From: Fulvivirga sp.
Lineage (GTDB): Bacteria > Bacteroidota > Bacteroidia > Cytophagales > Cyclobacteriaceae
DNA length: 64,000 nucleotides
NCBI GenBank assembly: GCA_028280565.1
Contig: JANQLQ010000228.1
Location: 18,549 to 82,548, forward strand
Reading direction: 5' to 3'
Below the pieces are notes generated by a model. It ran no database searches. It was not told the origin of the DNA and was given only the letters and a program-made list of their open reading frames with translations. The position numbers were made by a program, and so were the translations under genes. This document shows, piece after piece, positions 9,780-19,005 of the stretch (positions within the stretch are counted from its first letter, which is position 1; each line of letters begins with the position of its first letter).

Positions 9780-10757
9780 TCAGAATTTACTCAAGGGATT
9801 CATTTGTACCCCTTCAAAAGTGAGCTTGACAGGTTTTATGAAACCGTTATCATCAAATTGTACCTTTTCCATACAAATCACCCGGTGATTATGATGTGTT
9901 TCTGTTAATGGGCGTCTATGATAAACAATGTACCACTCATCTTTACCGGGCACTTTGATCATTGAGTGATGTCCGGCCCCGGTTGCTACCTTAGGATCCT
10001 GCTGAAGCACAATACCGATCCGTTCAAAAGGCCCAAAAGGAGAATCAGCAATAGCATAGGCCACTTTGTAACCAGGACCACCCCAGGCGCCTTCCGACCA
10101 CATGAAGTAGTATTTACCATTCCTAATAAACATAAAAGGACCTTCTACATAGCCTCCAGGGGTAATCTCCTTAAAAATGCTGTTATCCTTATAACGCTCA
10201 AAACCTGTAAAATCATTTTTTAATTTTACAATATTGCAGTGTCGCCAGCCTCCGTAGATCATGTAATATTGACCGTCTTTATCCTCGAAGACAAACTGGT
10301 CAATAGGCTGTGCTCCATTATGGATTTCCCCTAATAGAGGCCTGCCTAAATAATCTTTAAACGGCCCCCCAGATTTGTCTGCTACTGCAACCCCGATACC
10401 TCCCAAAGCCTCATTACTCTGAATATCATTGGCAGCAAAAAATAGAAAATAACGATCTTGTTTTTTGATAATTGAAGGAGCCCACATGGCACTATCTGCC
10501 CATGAGATGGCAGCAGTATCAACGATTCGAGTATGTTTTTCCCATTTGACCAGGTCTTTAGACGAAAACGCATCTATAAACACCTGTTTCTCATAGGTAT
10601 CTGAATAAGTTGGATAGATCCAGTATTGATTGTCAAAAATGATCCCCGCAGGATCAGCATACCATCCGTCCAGTATTGGGTTGCCAGCAGTTTTAACCTC
10701 TTGGGCATTGAGTGCTCCGAACGTAAGAAATAATACCGGGATTAGTAATTGCTTCAT
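9780..10757 (-). CDS. GH43-family glycoside hydrolase, secreted
   Basis: This is a five-bladed beta-propeller hydrolase of the GH43 clan, which acts on arabinofuranosides, xylosides or related sugars. A signal peptide ends at LNAQ (about residue 19). The catalytic-base region reads GWYADPAG with Asp about residue 35. The middle Asp (pKa modulator) fits VFEDKDGQYYMIYGG at about residue 158, and the general acid Glu fits GGYVEGPFMF at about residue 204. MWAPSII is also typical. It is the last gene of the mannan locus, starting 9 bases after the GH92 stop, so it is co-transcribed. The subfamily cannot be fixed by eye. In a mannan locus it may remove furanosyl decorations, which is inference. Confidence 0.87.
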   Translation of the reverse strand: MKQLLIPVLFLTFGALNAQEVKTAGNPILDGWYADPAGIIFDNQYWIYPTYSDTYEKQVFIDAFSSKDLVKWEKHTRIVDTAAISWADSAMWAPSIIKKQDRYFLFFAANDIQSNEALGGIGVAVADKSGGPFKDYLGRPLLGEIHNGAQPIDQFVFEDKDGQYYMIYGGWRHCNIVKLKNDFTGFERYKDNSIFKEITPGGYVEGPFMFIRNGKYYFMWSEGAWGGPGYKVAYAIADSPFGPFERIGIVLQQDPKVATGAGHHSMIKVPGKDEWYIVYHRRPLTETHHNHRVICMEKVQFDDNGFIKPVKLTFEGVQMNPLSKF

Positions 10758-10766
10758 TTTTTCAAT

Positions 10767-13070
10767 TTAATTACCGGGCTTATCAGCCATATAAAAAGTG
10801 AGCTTGCCGCCATTTTGAATATCTGAATGGGTGATGTATCTTCTCTTTAGCACTTTGCCATTCAACTCCACTTTCTTTACATATACATTCTTATCCTGCT
10901 GATTTTTTGTACTCACGGCAAAATTCCTCCCATTCTCCAAATGGATGGTAGCTGAGACTACGGAAGGACTACCTAGCATATACTGGTCAGATCCGGGTGC
11001 TACGGGATAAAAACCCAATGAACTAAAGAGATACCAGGCACTCATTTGTCCAAAATCATCGTTACCACCCAACCCATTGGGAGCGGGTTTGTACATGGTC
11101 TTTAAGATCATCCTAGTCTTGTCCTGGGTTTTCCACGGCTGATCCGTCCAGTTGTAGAGATAGGCCACATGGTGTGAGGGTTCATTACCGTGCACGTAGT
11201 TGCCTATGATCCCATCCCTCGAAATGTCCTCGGTATGTTCAAAATACCTGTCCGGGAGCTCCATAGAAAAAAGAGAGTCCAGGTGCTGTGCAAACTTTTG
11301 TTTTCCTCCCATCATCTTTATCATCGTCGCCGGATCATGCGGCACATAGAGACTGTAGTTCCATGAGTTCCCTTCAATAAATCCCTGCCAGTGTGTATCC
11401 AGCGGATCAAACTCCTTCACCCACTCTCCACTGGCTAACCTGGGCCTCATAAACCCTGTTTCCGGATCAAAAACATTTTTATAGCTCTTAGAACGCCTGG
11501 TAAATTCTTTATAGATATCTTCTTTTCCCATTTTTTTGGCCATTTGTGCAATACACCAGTCGTCATAGGCGTACTCCAGCGTTTTAGAGACGGACGCCCG
11601 GCTCTTATCTTCCGGAACATATCCCCTGTCGACGTATTCGCCGATGCCATCAAAATAGCGGACATTAGCAGTTTCCACACACGCCTGTAACGCATGCTCC
11701 GCGTCGAAATCGGTATTGCCTTTGACGATGGCATCTGCGATCAGCGATACACTATGGTAGCCGATCATGCACCAGTTCTCATTGGCATGATGGGACCAGA
11801 CCGGTAGCATGTGATGAACACTCTGATCATAATGGGCCAGCATGGACCGGATCATATCCTGGTTACGGGCAGGCTGCAGGATATTGAATATAGGGTGTAA
11901 AGCACGATAGGTATCCCACAATGAGAAGCTAGTGTAATTGATGAAGCCATCCGCAGTGTGGATATTCTGATCCAACCCCTTATATTGACTATCTACATCC
12001 ATATAAACCGTGGGGCCGAGGAATGCATGATACATAGCGGTATAAAAATTGATCATCTCTCCTTCGCTGCCGGCGTCGGCCGTTACTTTATTTAGTTCTT
12101 TATTCCAGGCATGTTGGGTTTGGGATCTCACGGCATCAAAATCCCAGCCGGGGACTTCCGCCTGCATGTTCCGGATGGCTCCTTCTGTACTTACCGGGGA
12201 TAAAGCAAACTTGATCTTGATCTTCTCCCCTGCCCCAGTCTCAAAATCAAAATGTGCCCTGATCTTCTCATTGGCTGCCTCGGGAAAGTTACTCTGCTGG
12301 TCGAATCTTCCCCAAAAACCTTTATAAGGGTGCTTTTCGTAACTTACAAATCCATAGGATCTGACCGGTTTGCTGAACGCCATAGCAAAGTATTGCGTCC
12401 TCGTCCTGGCCCACCCGTTGGTGGATCTGTACCCCGTCACTAACGTATCGTTTTCCATGCGTATGAATGCCCAGGTGGTCTTTTCATCATAGTTGTAAAT
12501 ACCATGCATCATATCCAGGATAATATGGGCGTTCTGGGTGGCAGGGAATGTATATTGATGCATCCCGACACGTGTAGTTGCGGTAAGCTCTGCGGTAATG
12601 TTGTGATCCTCCAGCTTTACCTTGTAATACCCTGCTTCAGCCGTTTCGTTATCATGGGAAAAAGCGGATCGATATCCACTTCCGGGCTTACCTGCCGTGC
12701 CCGGGTCAAGCTGCAGCTTACCGGTGGTAGGCATGATCAAAAAATCTCCTAGGTCCGAATGCCCCGTGCCACTAAAGTGCGTATGACTGAAGCCGACGAT
12801 GGTTTTATCCTCATACTGGTATCCTGCACAATACTTGTAAACATCCCCGGTATATTTCCCATTCACGGCATAGGGAATTGTATCCGTATCCGGGCTGAGC
12901 TGTACCATTCCAAAAGGTGCTGTAGCACCGGGATAGGTGTGACCCATTCGTGCCGTACCGATCATAGGATCGACATACCGGATCAGATCCGGGCTTTGGA
13001 TATCCTGTCCTTTGCTGATGAACCCAACAAGAGTCAAAAACAAAATGTATGGATAAATCCTGGTATTCAT
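10767..13070 (-). CDS. GH92 alpha-mannosidase (candidate alpha-1,2 type)
   Basis: This is a calcium-dependent exo-alpha-mannosidase of family GH92. The track start (13100) gives an odd charged leader; ATG at 13070 (MNTRIYPYILFLTL) gives a clean signal peptide and was chosen. Landmarks are YVDPMIGTA at the N-terminus, GYQYEDKTIVGFSHTHFSGTGHSDLGD split over two strands, EGNSWNYSLYVPHDP (about residue 565), HGNEPSHHVAYLYN (about 625) and GNDDFGQMSAWY (about 668), which holds the family Asp pair. The HGNE motif is the version that, from memory of the BT3990 structure, goes with alpha-1,2 specificity. About 40 bases separate it from the next GH92 upstream and 9 from the GH43 downstream. Confidence 0.94.
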   Translation of the reverse strand: MNTRIYPYILFLTLVGFISKGQDIQSPDLIRYVDPMIGTARMGHTYPGATAPFGMVQLSPDTDTIPYAVNGKYTGDVYKYCAGYQYEDKTIVGFSHTHFSGTGHSDLGDFLIMPTTGKLQLDPGTAGKPGSGYRSAFSHDNETAEAGYYKVKLEDHNITAELTATTRVGMHQYTFPATQNAHIILDMMHGIYNYDEKTTWAFIRMENDTLVTGYRSTNGWARTRTQYFAMAFSKPVRSYGFVSYEKHPYKGFWGRFDQQSNFPEAANEKIRAHFDFETGAGEKIKIKFALSPVSTEGAIRNMQAEVPGWDFDAVRSQTQHAWNKELNKVTADAGSEGEMINFYTAMYHAFLGPTVYMDVDSQYKGLDQNIHTADGFINYTSFSLWDTYRALHPIFNILQPARNQDMIRSMLAHYDQSVHHMLPVWSHHANENWCMIGYHSVSLIADAIVKGNTDFDAEHALQACVETANVRYFDGIGEYVDRGYVPEDKSRASVSKTLEYAYDDWCIAQMAKKMGKEDIYKEFTRRSKSYKNVFDPETGFMRPRLASGEWVKEFDPLDTHWQGFIEGNSWNYSLYVPHDPATMIKMMGGKQKFAQHLDSLFSMELPDRYFEHTEDISRDGIIGNYVHGNEPSHHVAYLYNWTDQPWKTQDKTRMILKTMYKPAPNGLGGNDDFGQMSAWYLFSSLGFYPVAPGSDQYMLGSPSVVSATIHLENGRNFAVSTKNQQDKNVYVKKVELNGKVLKRRYITHSDIQNGGKLTFYMADKPGN

Positions 13071-13109
13071 TGCTATCTTTTTCGTTTTCGGGTCCGGCAA
13101 GATAATATC

Positions 13110-15395
13110 TTATTTCTCAATTGAGAAAGAATAAGGAAAATCTTCCTTATCAGTCCCCCTATTCCTGTTGGGTTCGTCCTTCATATCAAATTCCAGGGTA
13201 CCTCCTTTCATCAGCTCGTTGTGATCCAGGTAATTTTTGGTGCTTACCTTACCGTTGATCTTTAATTCATTCACATAACGGTTTTGAGCGTTATTTCCCG
13301 GAGCATTGATCACAAGTTCGTTTCCATTCTCCAACTGCAGTGTAACTTTCTGAAAAAGCGGGGCTCCTACGACATACTCGTTTACTCCAGGGCATACCGG
13401 ATAAAATCCCATAGCTGAGAATACATACCAAGCAGAGGTCTGTCCGTTGTCTTCATCTCCGCAATACCCATCCGGCATAGGCAGGTACATCCTGTTCATG
13501 GTTTCCCGCACCCAATACTGGGCTTTCCACGGCACCCCGGCATAGTTGTAAAGGTATATCATGTGCTGGATAGGCTGGTTACCATGAGCGTATTGTCCCA
13601 TATCCGCGATCTGCATTTCCCTGATCTCATGTATAACCCCACCGTAATAGCTTTCATCAAATATGGGTGGCAGGTCAAATACTGAATCGAGTTTCATTAC
13701 AAAGTTTTCCTTGCCCCCCATCAGGTCAATAAGGCCCTGCACATCATGGAATACAGACCAGCTATAATGCCAGCTATTACCCTCTGTGAAAGCGTCGCCC
13801 CATTTAAAGGGGTTGAAAGGGGACTGGAACGAACCGTCCTTATTTTTTCCACGCATCAGGCCCGAGGATGGATCGAACAGCTTTTTGTAGTTAAGCGATC
13901 GTTCCGCGTAGTAGTTGATCTCTTTCTTTGGTTTCTTCAACGCTTTGGCTAATTGGTAAATGGTAAAGTCATCATAGGCGTATTCCAGTGTCCTAGCGGC
14001 ACTTTCGTTGATCCCCACATCATACGGCACATAACCCAGCGTTTTGTAATATTCCGCTCCTGCCCTGCCTACTGCGGTCATGGGCCCGGCATTGTTGGCG
14101 CCGTGTATCAGCGCTTCATAAAGTATTTCGATATCGTAGCCTCTCAGGCCTTTGATGTAGGCGTCCGATACCACGGAAGCGGAGTTGTTGCCTACCATGA
14201 TATTGGCATAACCGGGGCTGGACCACTCCGGTAACCAACCTCCTTCCTTAAAATCATTCACTAAACCTGCCTGCATTTCCTTGTTGATAGAAGGGTAAAC
14301 GAGGTTTAGAAACGGGTATAACGCCCTGAATGTATCCCAGAAGCCGGTGCCCGCAAACATATAGCCAGGGAGTATCTTCCCGTTATAGGGACTCCAGTGT
14401 ATCCTCTCATTCTTTTCGTTGATCTCATAAAGCTTGTTCGGAAAGAAAAGGGTCCGGTAGAGACACGAATAAAATGTACTTACCTGGTCAATGGTGCCGC
14501 CCGACACTTTTATCCTGCCCAGCTTATCATTCCAAAGGTCCCTGGCTTTCTTTTTGGTAGTGTCAAAATCATCCTGGGCCAGCTCCCTTTCCAGGTTTAA
14601 CTCAGCCTGCTCTAAACTGATGAAAGAAGAGGCTACCCTTACGTTGATCGTTTCCTGCTTTGAGGTTTTAAAACCAACAATAGCCCCGGCGTGGTTGCCT
14701 TCCATTTCTGTTACACCCTCGGCCAGGTTCTTCCCTTCCCAGGTATGAACATTGTCAAAAGCCTTGTCAAATTTGAGTACAAAATAGTTTTTGAAGTTGA
14801 CCAGTTTGCCCCTGGCGTATTTAGTGGTATACCCGGTGATCTTGTTCTCTTCCGGGATCACTTTCACCCAGGACCCTTTGTCGAAGGGGTCTACCACCAG
14901 GTAAGCACTATCCGATGCCGGAAAGGTAATTTTGAACTGCGCAGCTCTCTCCGTGGGCGTGAGTTCCACGGTCACATCGTGATCGGCCAGGTAGACTTTA
15001 TAATAGTAAGGTTTTGCTATCTCCGCTTTATGAGAGAACCAACTGGCCCGCTCGTCCTGGTCGAACTTCATACCAATGACCGGCATGATCGCGAACTGGC
15101 CGTAGTCATTCATCCATGGTGAAGGCTGGTGGGTTTGCTTAAACCCCCTGATCTTATAGGCATCATAGGTGTACGCCCAGCCATGCCCCATCTTCCCCGT
15201 TTGTGGGGTCCACAAATTCATACCCCAAGGCACCCCTATGGCAGGGTACGTATTACCATTGGATAGACCAGGTTCCGAATCCGTTCCCATCAGTGGGTTT
15301 ACATAGTCAACGGGATCGGAAATTTCGTTTATTATTTGCCCGTAGCCGGATAGGCTTATGGCAAGGAAAAAGAGTAGATGATAATTGAGCCTCAT
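13110..15395 (-). CDS. GH92 alpha-mannosidase (HGNQ variant)
   Basis: This is the second GH92 of the locus, 761 residues. The signal peptide MRLNYHLLFFLAISLSGYGQ is followed by DYVNPLMGTDS. Catalytic-region motifs are TEGNSWHYSWSVFHDV (about residue 537), AHGNQPIQHMIYLYNY (about 602) and CGDEDNGQTSAWYVFSAMGF (about 648). Compared with its neighbour, Glu of HGNE is replaced by Gln, and the GNDD motif becomes GDEDN. This suggests a different linkage preference such as alpha-1,3 or alpha-1,4, or another aglycone (inference). A 245-base gap separates it from the metallopeptidase gene upstream and shows no further gene, so it may carry its own promoter. Confidence 0.93.
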   Translation of the reverse strand: MRLNYHLLFFLAISLSGYGQIINEISDPVDYVNPLMGTDSEPGLSNGNTYPAIGVPWGMNLWTPQTGKMGHGWAYTYDAYKIRGFKQTHQPSPWMNDYGQFAIMPVIGMKFDQDERASWFSHKAEIAKPYYYKVYLADHDVTVELTPTERAAQFKITFPASDSAYLVVDPFDKGSWVKVIPEENKITGYTTKYARGKLVNFKNYFVLKFDKAFDNVHTWEGKNLAEGVTEMEGNHAGAIVGFKTSKQETINVRVASSFISLEQAELNLERELAQDDFDTTKKKARDLWNDKLGRIKVSGGTIDQVSTFYSCLYRTLFFPNKLYEINEKNERIHWSPYNGKILPGYMFAGTGFWDTFRALYPFLNLVYPSINKEMQAGLVNDFKEGGWLPEWSSPGYANIMVGNNSASVVSDAYIKGLRGYDIEILYEALIHGANNAGPMTAVGRAGAEYYKTLGYVPYDVGINESAARTLEYAYDDFTIYQLAKALKKPKKEINYYAERSLNYKKLFDPSSGLMRGKNKDGSFQSPFNPFKWGDAFTEGNSWHYSWSVFHDVQGLIDLMGGKENFVMKLDSVFDLPPIFDESYYGGVIHEIREMQIADMGQYAHGNQPIQHMIYLYNYAGVPWKAQYWVRETMNRMYLPMPDGYCGDEDNGQTSAWYVFSAMGFYPVCPGVNEYVVGAPLFQKVTLQLENGNELVINAPGNNAQNRYVNELKINGKVSTKNYLDHNELMKGGTLEFDMKDEPNRNRGTDKEDFPYSFSIEK

Positions 15396-15640
15396 ATAAA
15401 TTTCAGATTATTAAAAAAGAATAGGTTTGGTATTGTTCATGCTTTGATCGCAGAGGGGAAATATGAAATCAGGGGAGGAAAATCAGAAAATACCGTCATC
15501 CTGAAAACCATGCACCGGGTTTGAATTTATCCGTTTTCATAATCCTGATTTCTCACAGAGTCCAGGAGACTGATTTCATTGGTAAAGTTGTTGGTCTTGA
15601 TCCTTGATCAAAGCAGGGTTCTGTTTAACAGCAAATCGGC

Positions 15641-16324
15641 CTATAAGGCAGGGTTTTTACCATACTGTTTCCAGAGTTCGTTTATGTTTCTACCTGTTAG
15701 TTTCTTCCATATTCCATCGGAAAAGTTCCCTGTGCGCATGGCATGATCAAGCCGCTTGACAAATCCCGGGCTTACTTTATTTTCTATCCACAAAAAGAAC
15801 CGGGCAGTGACACGATAGCCATTGTTATAATTCTGATCCGGACTATAACCAGGAAGGAACCAACCGCCCCTGGCGTTATCGCATCCGTACACATACCGCA
15901 CATAGTCAGCTATGCCCTCGGTTACCCACCATGGACCAGCCTGACCAGGATAGGATTGTACAAGGTGCATGACTTCATGGGTTACCAGGTCAAAATCAGC
16001 AGGATGATCCTTTAGCCAATGCGGACTTATCCTCACTCTTCCCCCACCGGCTTCTGCCACTCCCTTGTATTCAGGATCAATTATAAACTCTACTTCCCTG
16101 GCAGTATTTTCATTGTAGTACCTGGCAAGCACCGGATATACGGTAAAGAATGTTTCCACGAGACTATTCTTGACAGCGCCATCAAGACCAACCGCCTTGT
16201 TCACCACAGTCAATGTATATCCTTTCCGCTCATAAACTTCATTGCCGTCCTCTTTGTAGATGAAGGAAACGACAATGAATGATATGAGAACAGATGAAAT
16301 CAGTAATGCATTTTTATTTTTCAT
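15641..16324 (-). CDS. Basic secretory protein (BSP) family putative metallopeptidase
   Basis: This resembles the basic secretory protein family of plants and bacteria, thought to be zinc peptidases. The N-terminus is a membrane-targeting or signal segment (LLISSVLISFIVVSFIY). The core carries THEVMHLVQ at about residues 113-121, an HExxH zinc motif, followed by WVTEGIADYVRY, where the Glu and Asp could complete the metal site. The later segment YRVTARFFLWIENK is also typical. At 227 residues it is the usual size. It sits between a glutaminase-domain gene (43-base gap) and two GH92 genes. BSP proteins recur in Bacteroidota glycan loci, and here the protein may cut the peptide backbone of mannoproteins. 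The substrate is inferred, not shown. Confidence 0.85.
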   Translation of the reverse strand: MKNKNALLISSVLISFIVVSFIYKEDGNEVYERKGYTLTVVNKAVGLDGAVKNSLVETFFTVYPVLARYYNENTAREVEFIIDPEYKGVAEAGGGRVRISPHWLKDHPADFDLVTHEVMHLVQSYPGQAGPWWVTEGIADYVRYVYGCDNARGGWFLPGYSPDQNYNNGYRVTARFFLWIENKVSPGFVKRLDHAMRTGNFSDGIWKKLTGRNINELWKQYGKNPAL

Positions 16325-16367
16325 AATAGAGATGAGTTGCTGTGTGTTGGGTCATAGGAGCAGTTAT

Positions 16368-18845
16368 TTATTCTTCCAGCATTTTAATAAAGTAACCTCC
16401 CACTACGGAGCGAGCCTGGAAGCCAACCTGTTTGGCATCCGGTGTCTCGTACCAATCAGACATTGGCACTCTATCCGGCGTATTCTCTACATAAGCATGC
16501 AATGGATCGATAAATCTTTCAAAAGTTTGCCGGTCATCCGCTAATGTAGCGGTCCATACGATCCAATCTGATTTTGTGTAGGTTTTTCGATTATCCAATG
16601 GCAATCCGTATTGGTTCTGAACCTTGAGGTAATGCGGTATCTCTTTCTTTACAATATTCACTGGGAAGATCTCAAAACCCAGGAGTTTATCCCATACCAG
16701 GTTATACTTCTGACTCCAGGTATTTTCCTTATCAAACGTTAACCGATAGTGATCACCATCATCTGCCATTTTTTCCCATTCCACAGCCATGCGTTTAGCC
16801 TCATTTCCATAGGTTTTAGCCACGTCCTCCATGCCTAGCAAACCGGCCAGCATGCTGTAGCTGGCAATCCCCATGATAGCCTTCACCGAGAGGTTTGCAT
16901 TATGCGCAAAGTGACCGGCAAAATCATCCGTACAAAGTTGATTCTCCGGGTCCAATCCATTTTCCATGAGGTAGTTGGCCCAGGTGGTCAGTACTTCCCA
17001 GTGTTCCTTTGCGTAGTTTGCATTCCCCTCTCTTTGAGCGATAGCTGCGGTGAGGATCAGCATATTACCGCACTCTTCTACAGGCATATCTCCACCATAG
17101 GTTTGCCCGTTGGCTTTTGGGTATGTCCCCACATCATGCGCTGCGAAAGGTTTGTCCCACCGGCCGCTTTCGGAATAATAAAAGATCGGGTTCAGCATTC
17201 CTTTGAGTAACCCCGGGTTATACTTAAGGAAGAGTGGCGCTGAAGGATAGGTCACATCAACAGTTCCGATAGATCCGTTGCTGAAGTTCTCCTTGGACAG
17301 AAACAGTATATTCCCCTGCGTATCTTTTGTTAATTTATGCGCTGCTACCGATTGCCTGTAAGCCAGGACACACAGATCGGCATATTTTTTACCCCCGGCT
17401 TCCAATGCTTCATACCAAAGCTTGTTATCGAATTGCCGGCAGTCATAGATCAGTTGCTCATGCTGGATGCCTGCTTTTTGTAATGCCTGGTCCATAGTGG
17501 TGCCCTCCTGTGCCCACCACGCCTTGAGATTTTCTCCAAAATACTGGATCGAATAAAGATCATCATAGCCGATCATGATATATCCGGATGATCCCTCGGC
17601 ATCAATAGCCCCCAGGTCCCGGGTATAGGTTAGTACGGGCATATTTTTAGTCATGATCGCCCTGGTACTCCCGGAGCCCTGGACATTTCCTGTGTTTACA
17701 AATTGCTCTTTTGCATCGAAGTATTCGGAAATGGCCAAAGAGGATCGATCATCTTCTGCCGCCGCGAGGTAGGCATATCCCCAATCGATACGCACGTCAT
17801 CCCCTTTTTTCTCCAGTACGGGCTGCTCCGTAGTACCTGTCTTTAAATAATGTACATCTCCTGTTGAGCCACTGGTGACCTCCACTTCCTGGTGTACTTC
17901 ATTCACTGCCCATTGCGGGGTCATCTCAAAATACAACTGGACATCGTGTTGCCTGCCATCCAGGGAGCTGACCTTATAGTCCATATAGTTGACCGGCCGG
18001 GACAATACTTCCAGGTTATTTGGAAGAAGTGGTGCCGTAAACTTAAGATCGAGTTCAACCGGGCCACACGTAAATTTATACAAGGTAGAAGTAGCAGAAA
18101 GGGCAACATACTCCTGTACAGCGGTCCTGTTCAGTACATCCTTTCGTCCGCTTTCAGCATAGATCCCAAAATCAACGTAGGCGAGGCCGCCACGGTCCTG
18201 ACAATGCGCCGCAAATACATTTTCACCGTCTTCTTTGAGTAAAGAAGCATCAATTTCAACCACTATTTCGTGTTTTGCACGATTGCCGGTGTTGAGAATT
18301 TCCGTTCCGTTCAGATACAATTCAAGATCATCATCATGCGAATAGACCAGGTAAAGGGGTGTCCCAGTGTTTGTGAAGGTAAAAGACCTTCTCACCCATA
18401 TTTCATCATCTTCCCAAACGGTACCAATGGCTTTCATACCCTGGGACCCAAACGCTGCATCACCGGTAAGCCAGGAATCTGCGTTATAGCCAGGTTGCTC
18501 CCACCCGGATGCAGGCCTTTCGAAAGTATAAGACCCGGTCCATGATTCGTCTTTGGCCATGGGTACTACTCGGGCCAACGGTATCTCTTCTTTACCGAGA
18601 AACCTGTATACCTCACCATCTACCCGGGCCGCACCGATAAGCGAATGAACCTTCCCGGTCCAGTGTTTCACGGGCACATCGTACAAATGATCTGCCATTG
18701 ACCAGGCGCTGGTATACGGGTCAATGGTGATCAAAGGATAGGCCGGGGCTCTAATGCGTGTAGTCTCATGATCTATATCCGGACTGGTGCAGGCGTAAGT
18801 CACCGCCAGCCATAAAAAACAAGTAATTCTATTTAAATCCTTCAT
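16368..18845 (-). CDS. GtaA-like glutaminase-domain lipoprotein (DUF5127/DUF4965/DUF1793 architecture)
   Basis: This large exported protein has the architecture annotated as glutaminase A-like in fungi and Bacteroidota. A lipobox (WLAVTYAC, Cys about residue 19) points to a lipoprotein. The first domain opens with PAYPLITIDPYTSAWSM, followed by a galactose-binding-like insertion (DEIWVRRSFTF, LYLNGTEIL). The central part holds the DUF4965-like region (YDDLYSIQYFGENLKAWW, NGSIGTVDVTYPSAPLFLKYNP). The C-terminal alpha/alpha region includes MPVEECGNMLILTAAIA, NLSVKAIMGI and FEIFPVNIVKKEIPHY. True glutaminase activity is not established for such PUL members; the toroid resembles glycosidase folds, so a glycan substrate is equally possible. 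It is co-transcribed with the BSP peptidase. Confidence 0.85.
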   Translation of the reverse strand: MKDLNRITCFLWLAVTYACTSPDIDHETTRIRAPAYPLITIDPYTSAWSMADHLYDVPVKHWTGKVHSLIGAARVDGEVYRFLGKEEIPLARVVPMAKDESWTGSYTFERPASGWEQPGYNADSWLTGDAAFGSQGMKAIGTVWEDDEIWVRRSFTFTNTGTPLYLVYSHDDDLELYLNGTEILNTGNRAKHEIVVEIDASLLKEDGENVFAAHCQDRGGLAYVDFGIYAESGRKDVLNRTAVQEYVALSATSTLYKFTCGPVELDLKFTAPLLPNNLEVLSRPVNYMDYKVSSLDGRQHDVQLYFEMTPQWAVNEVHQEVEVTSGSTGDVHYLKTGTTEQPVLEKKGDDVRIDWGYAYLAAAEDDRSSLAISEYFDAKEQFVNTGNVQGSGSTRAIMTKNMPVLTYTRDLGAIDAEGSSGYIMIGYDDLYSIQYFGENLKAWWAQEGTTMDQALQKAGIQHEQLIYDCRQFDNKLWYEALEAGGKKYADLCVLAYRQSVAAHKLTKDTQGNILFLSKENFSNGSIGTVDVTYPSAPLFLKYNPGLLKGMLNPIFYYSESGRWDKPFAAHDVGTYPKANGQTYGGDMPVEECGNMLILTAAIAQREGNANYAKEHWEVLTTWANYLMENGLDPENQLCTDDFAGHFAHNANLSVKAIMGIASYSMLAGLLGMEDVAKTYGNEAKRMAVEWEKMADDGDHYRLTFDKENTWSQKYNLVWDKLLGFEIFPVNIVKKEIPHYLKVQNQYGLPLDNRKTYTKSDWIVWTATLADDRQTFERFIDPLHAYVENTPDRVPMSDWYETPDAKQVGFQARSVVGGYFIKMLEE

Positions 18846-19005
18846 TCAAAAATTGATTGGTAATGTTTTTATTCCTTTGATCTTTGGATTTTCAGAGTTC
18901 CGTATCACATTTTAATGAATCCCAAACCATAAAACCCAAAGCCCCGGTCGCTCCTGGTTTTGACTTTCCCAAGCTGGCAGTGTTTATTTCACATTTCCAT
19001 TACTT

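Noticed and set aside
15396-15640. Possible repeated KQNPAL segment after the BSP gene (NPAL also ends the BSP protein)
   Set aside because: The similarity covers only a few codons and is not extended on either side; most likely chance.
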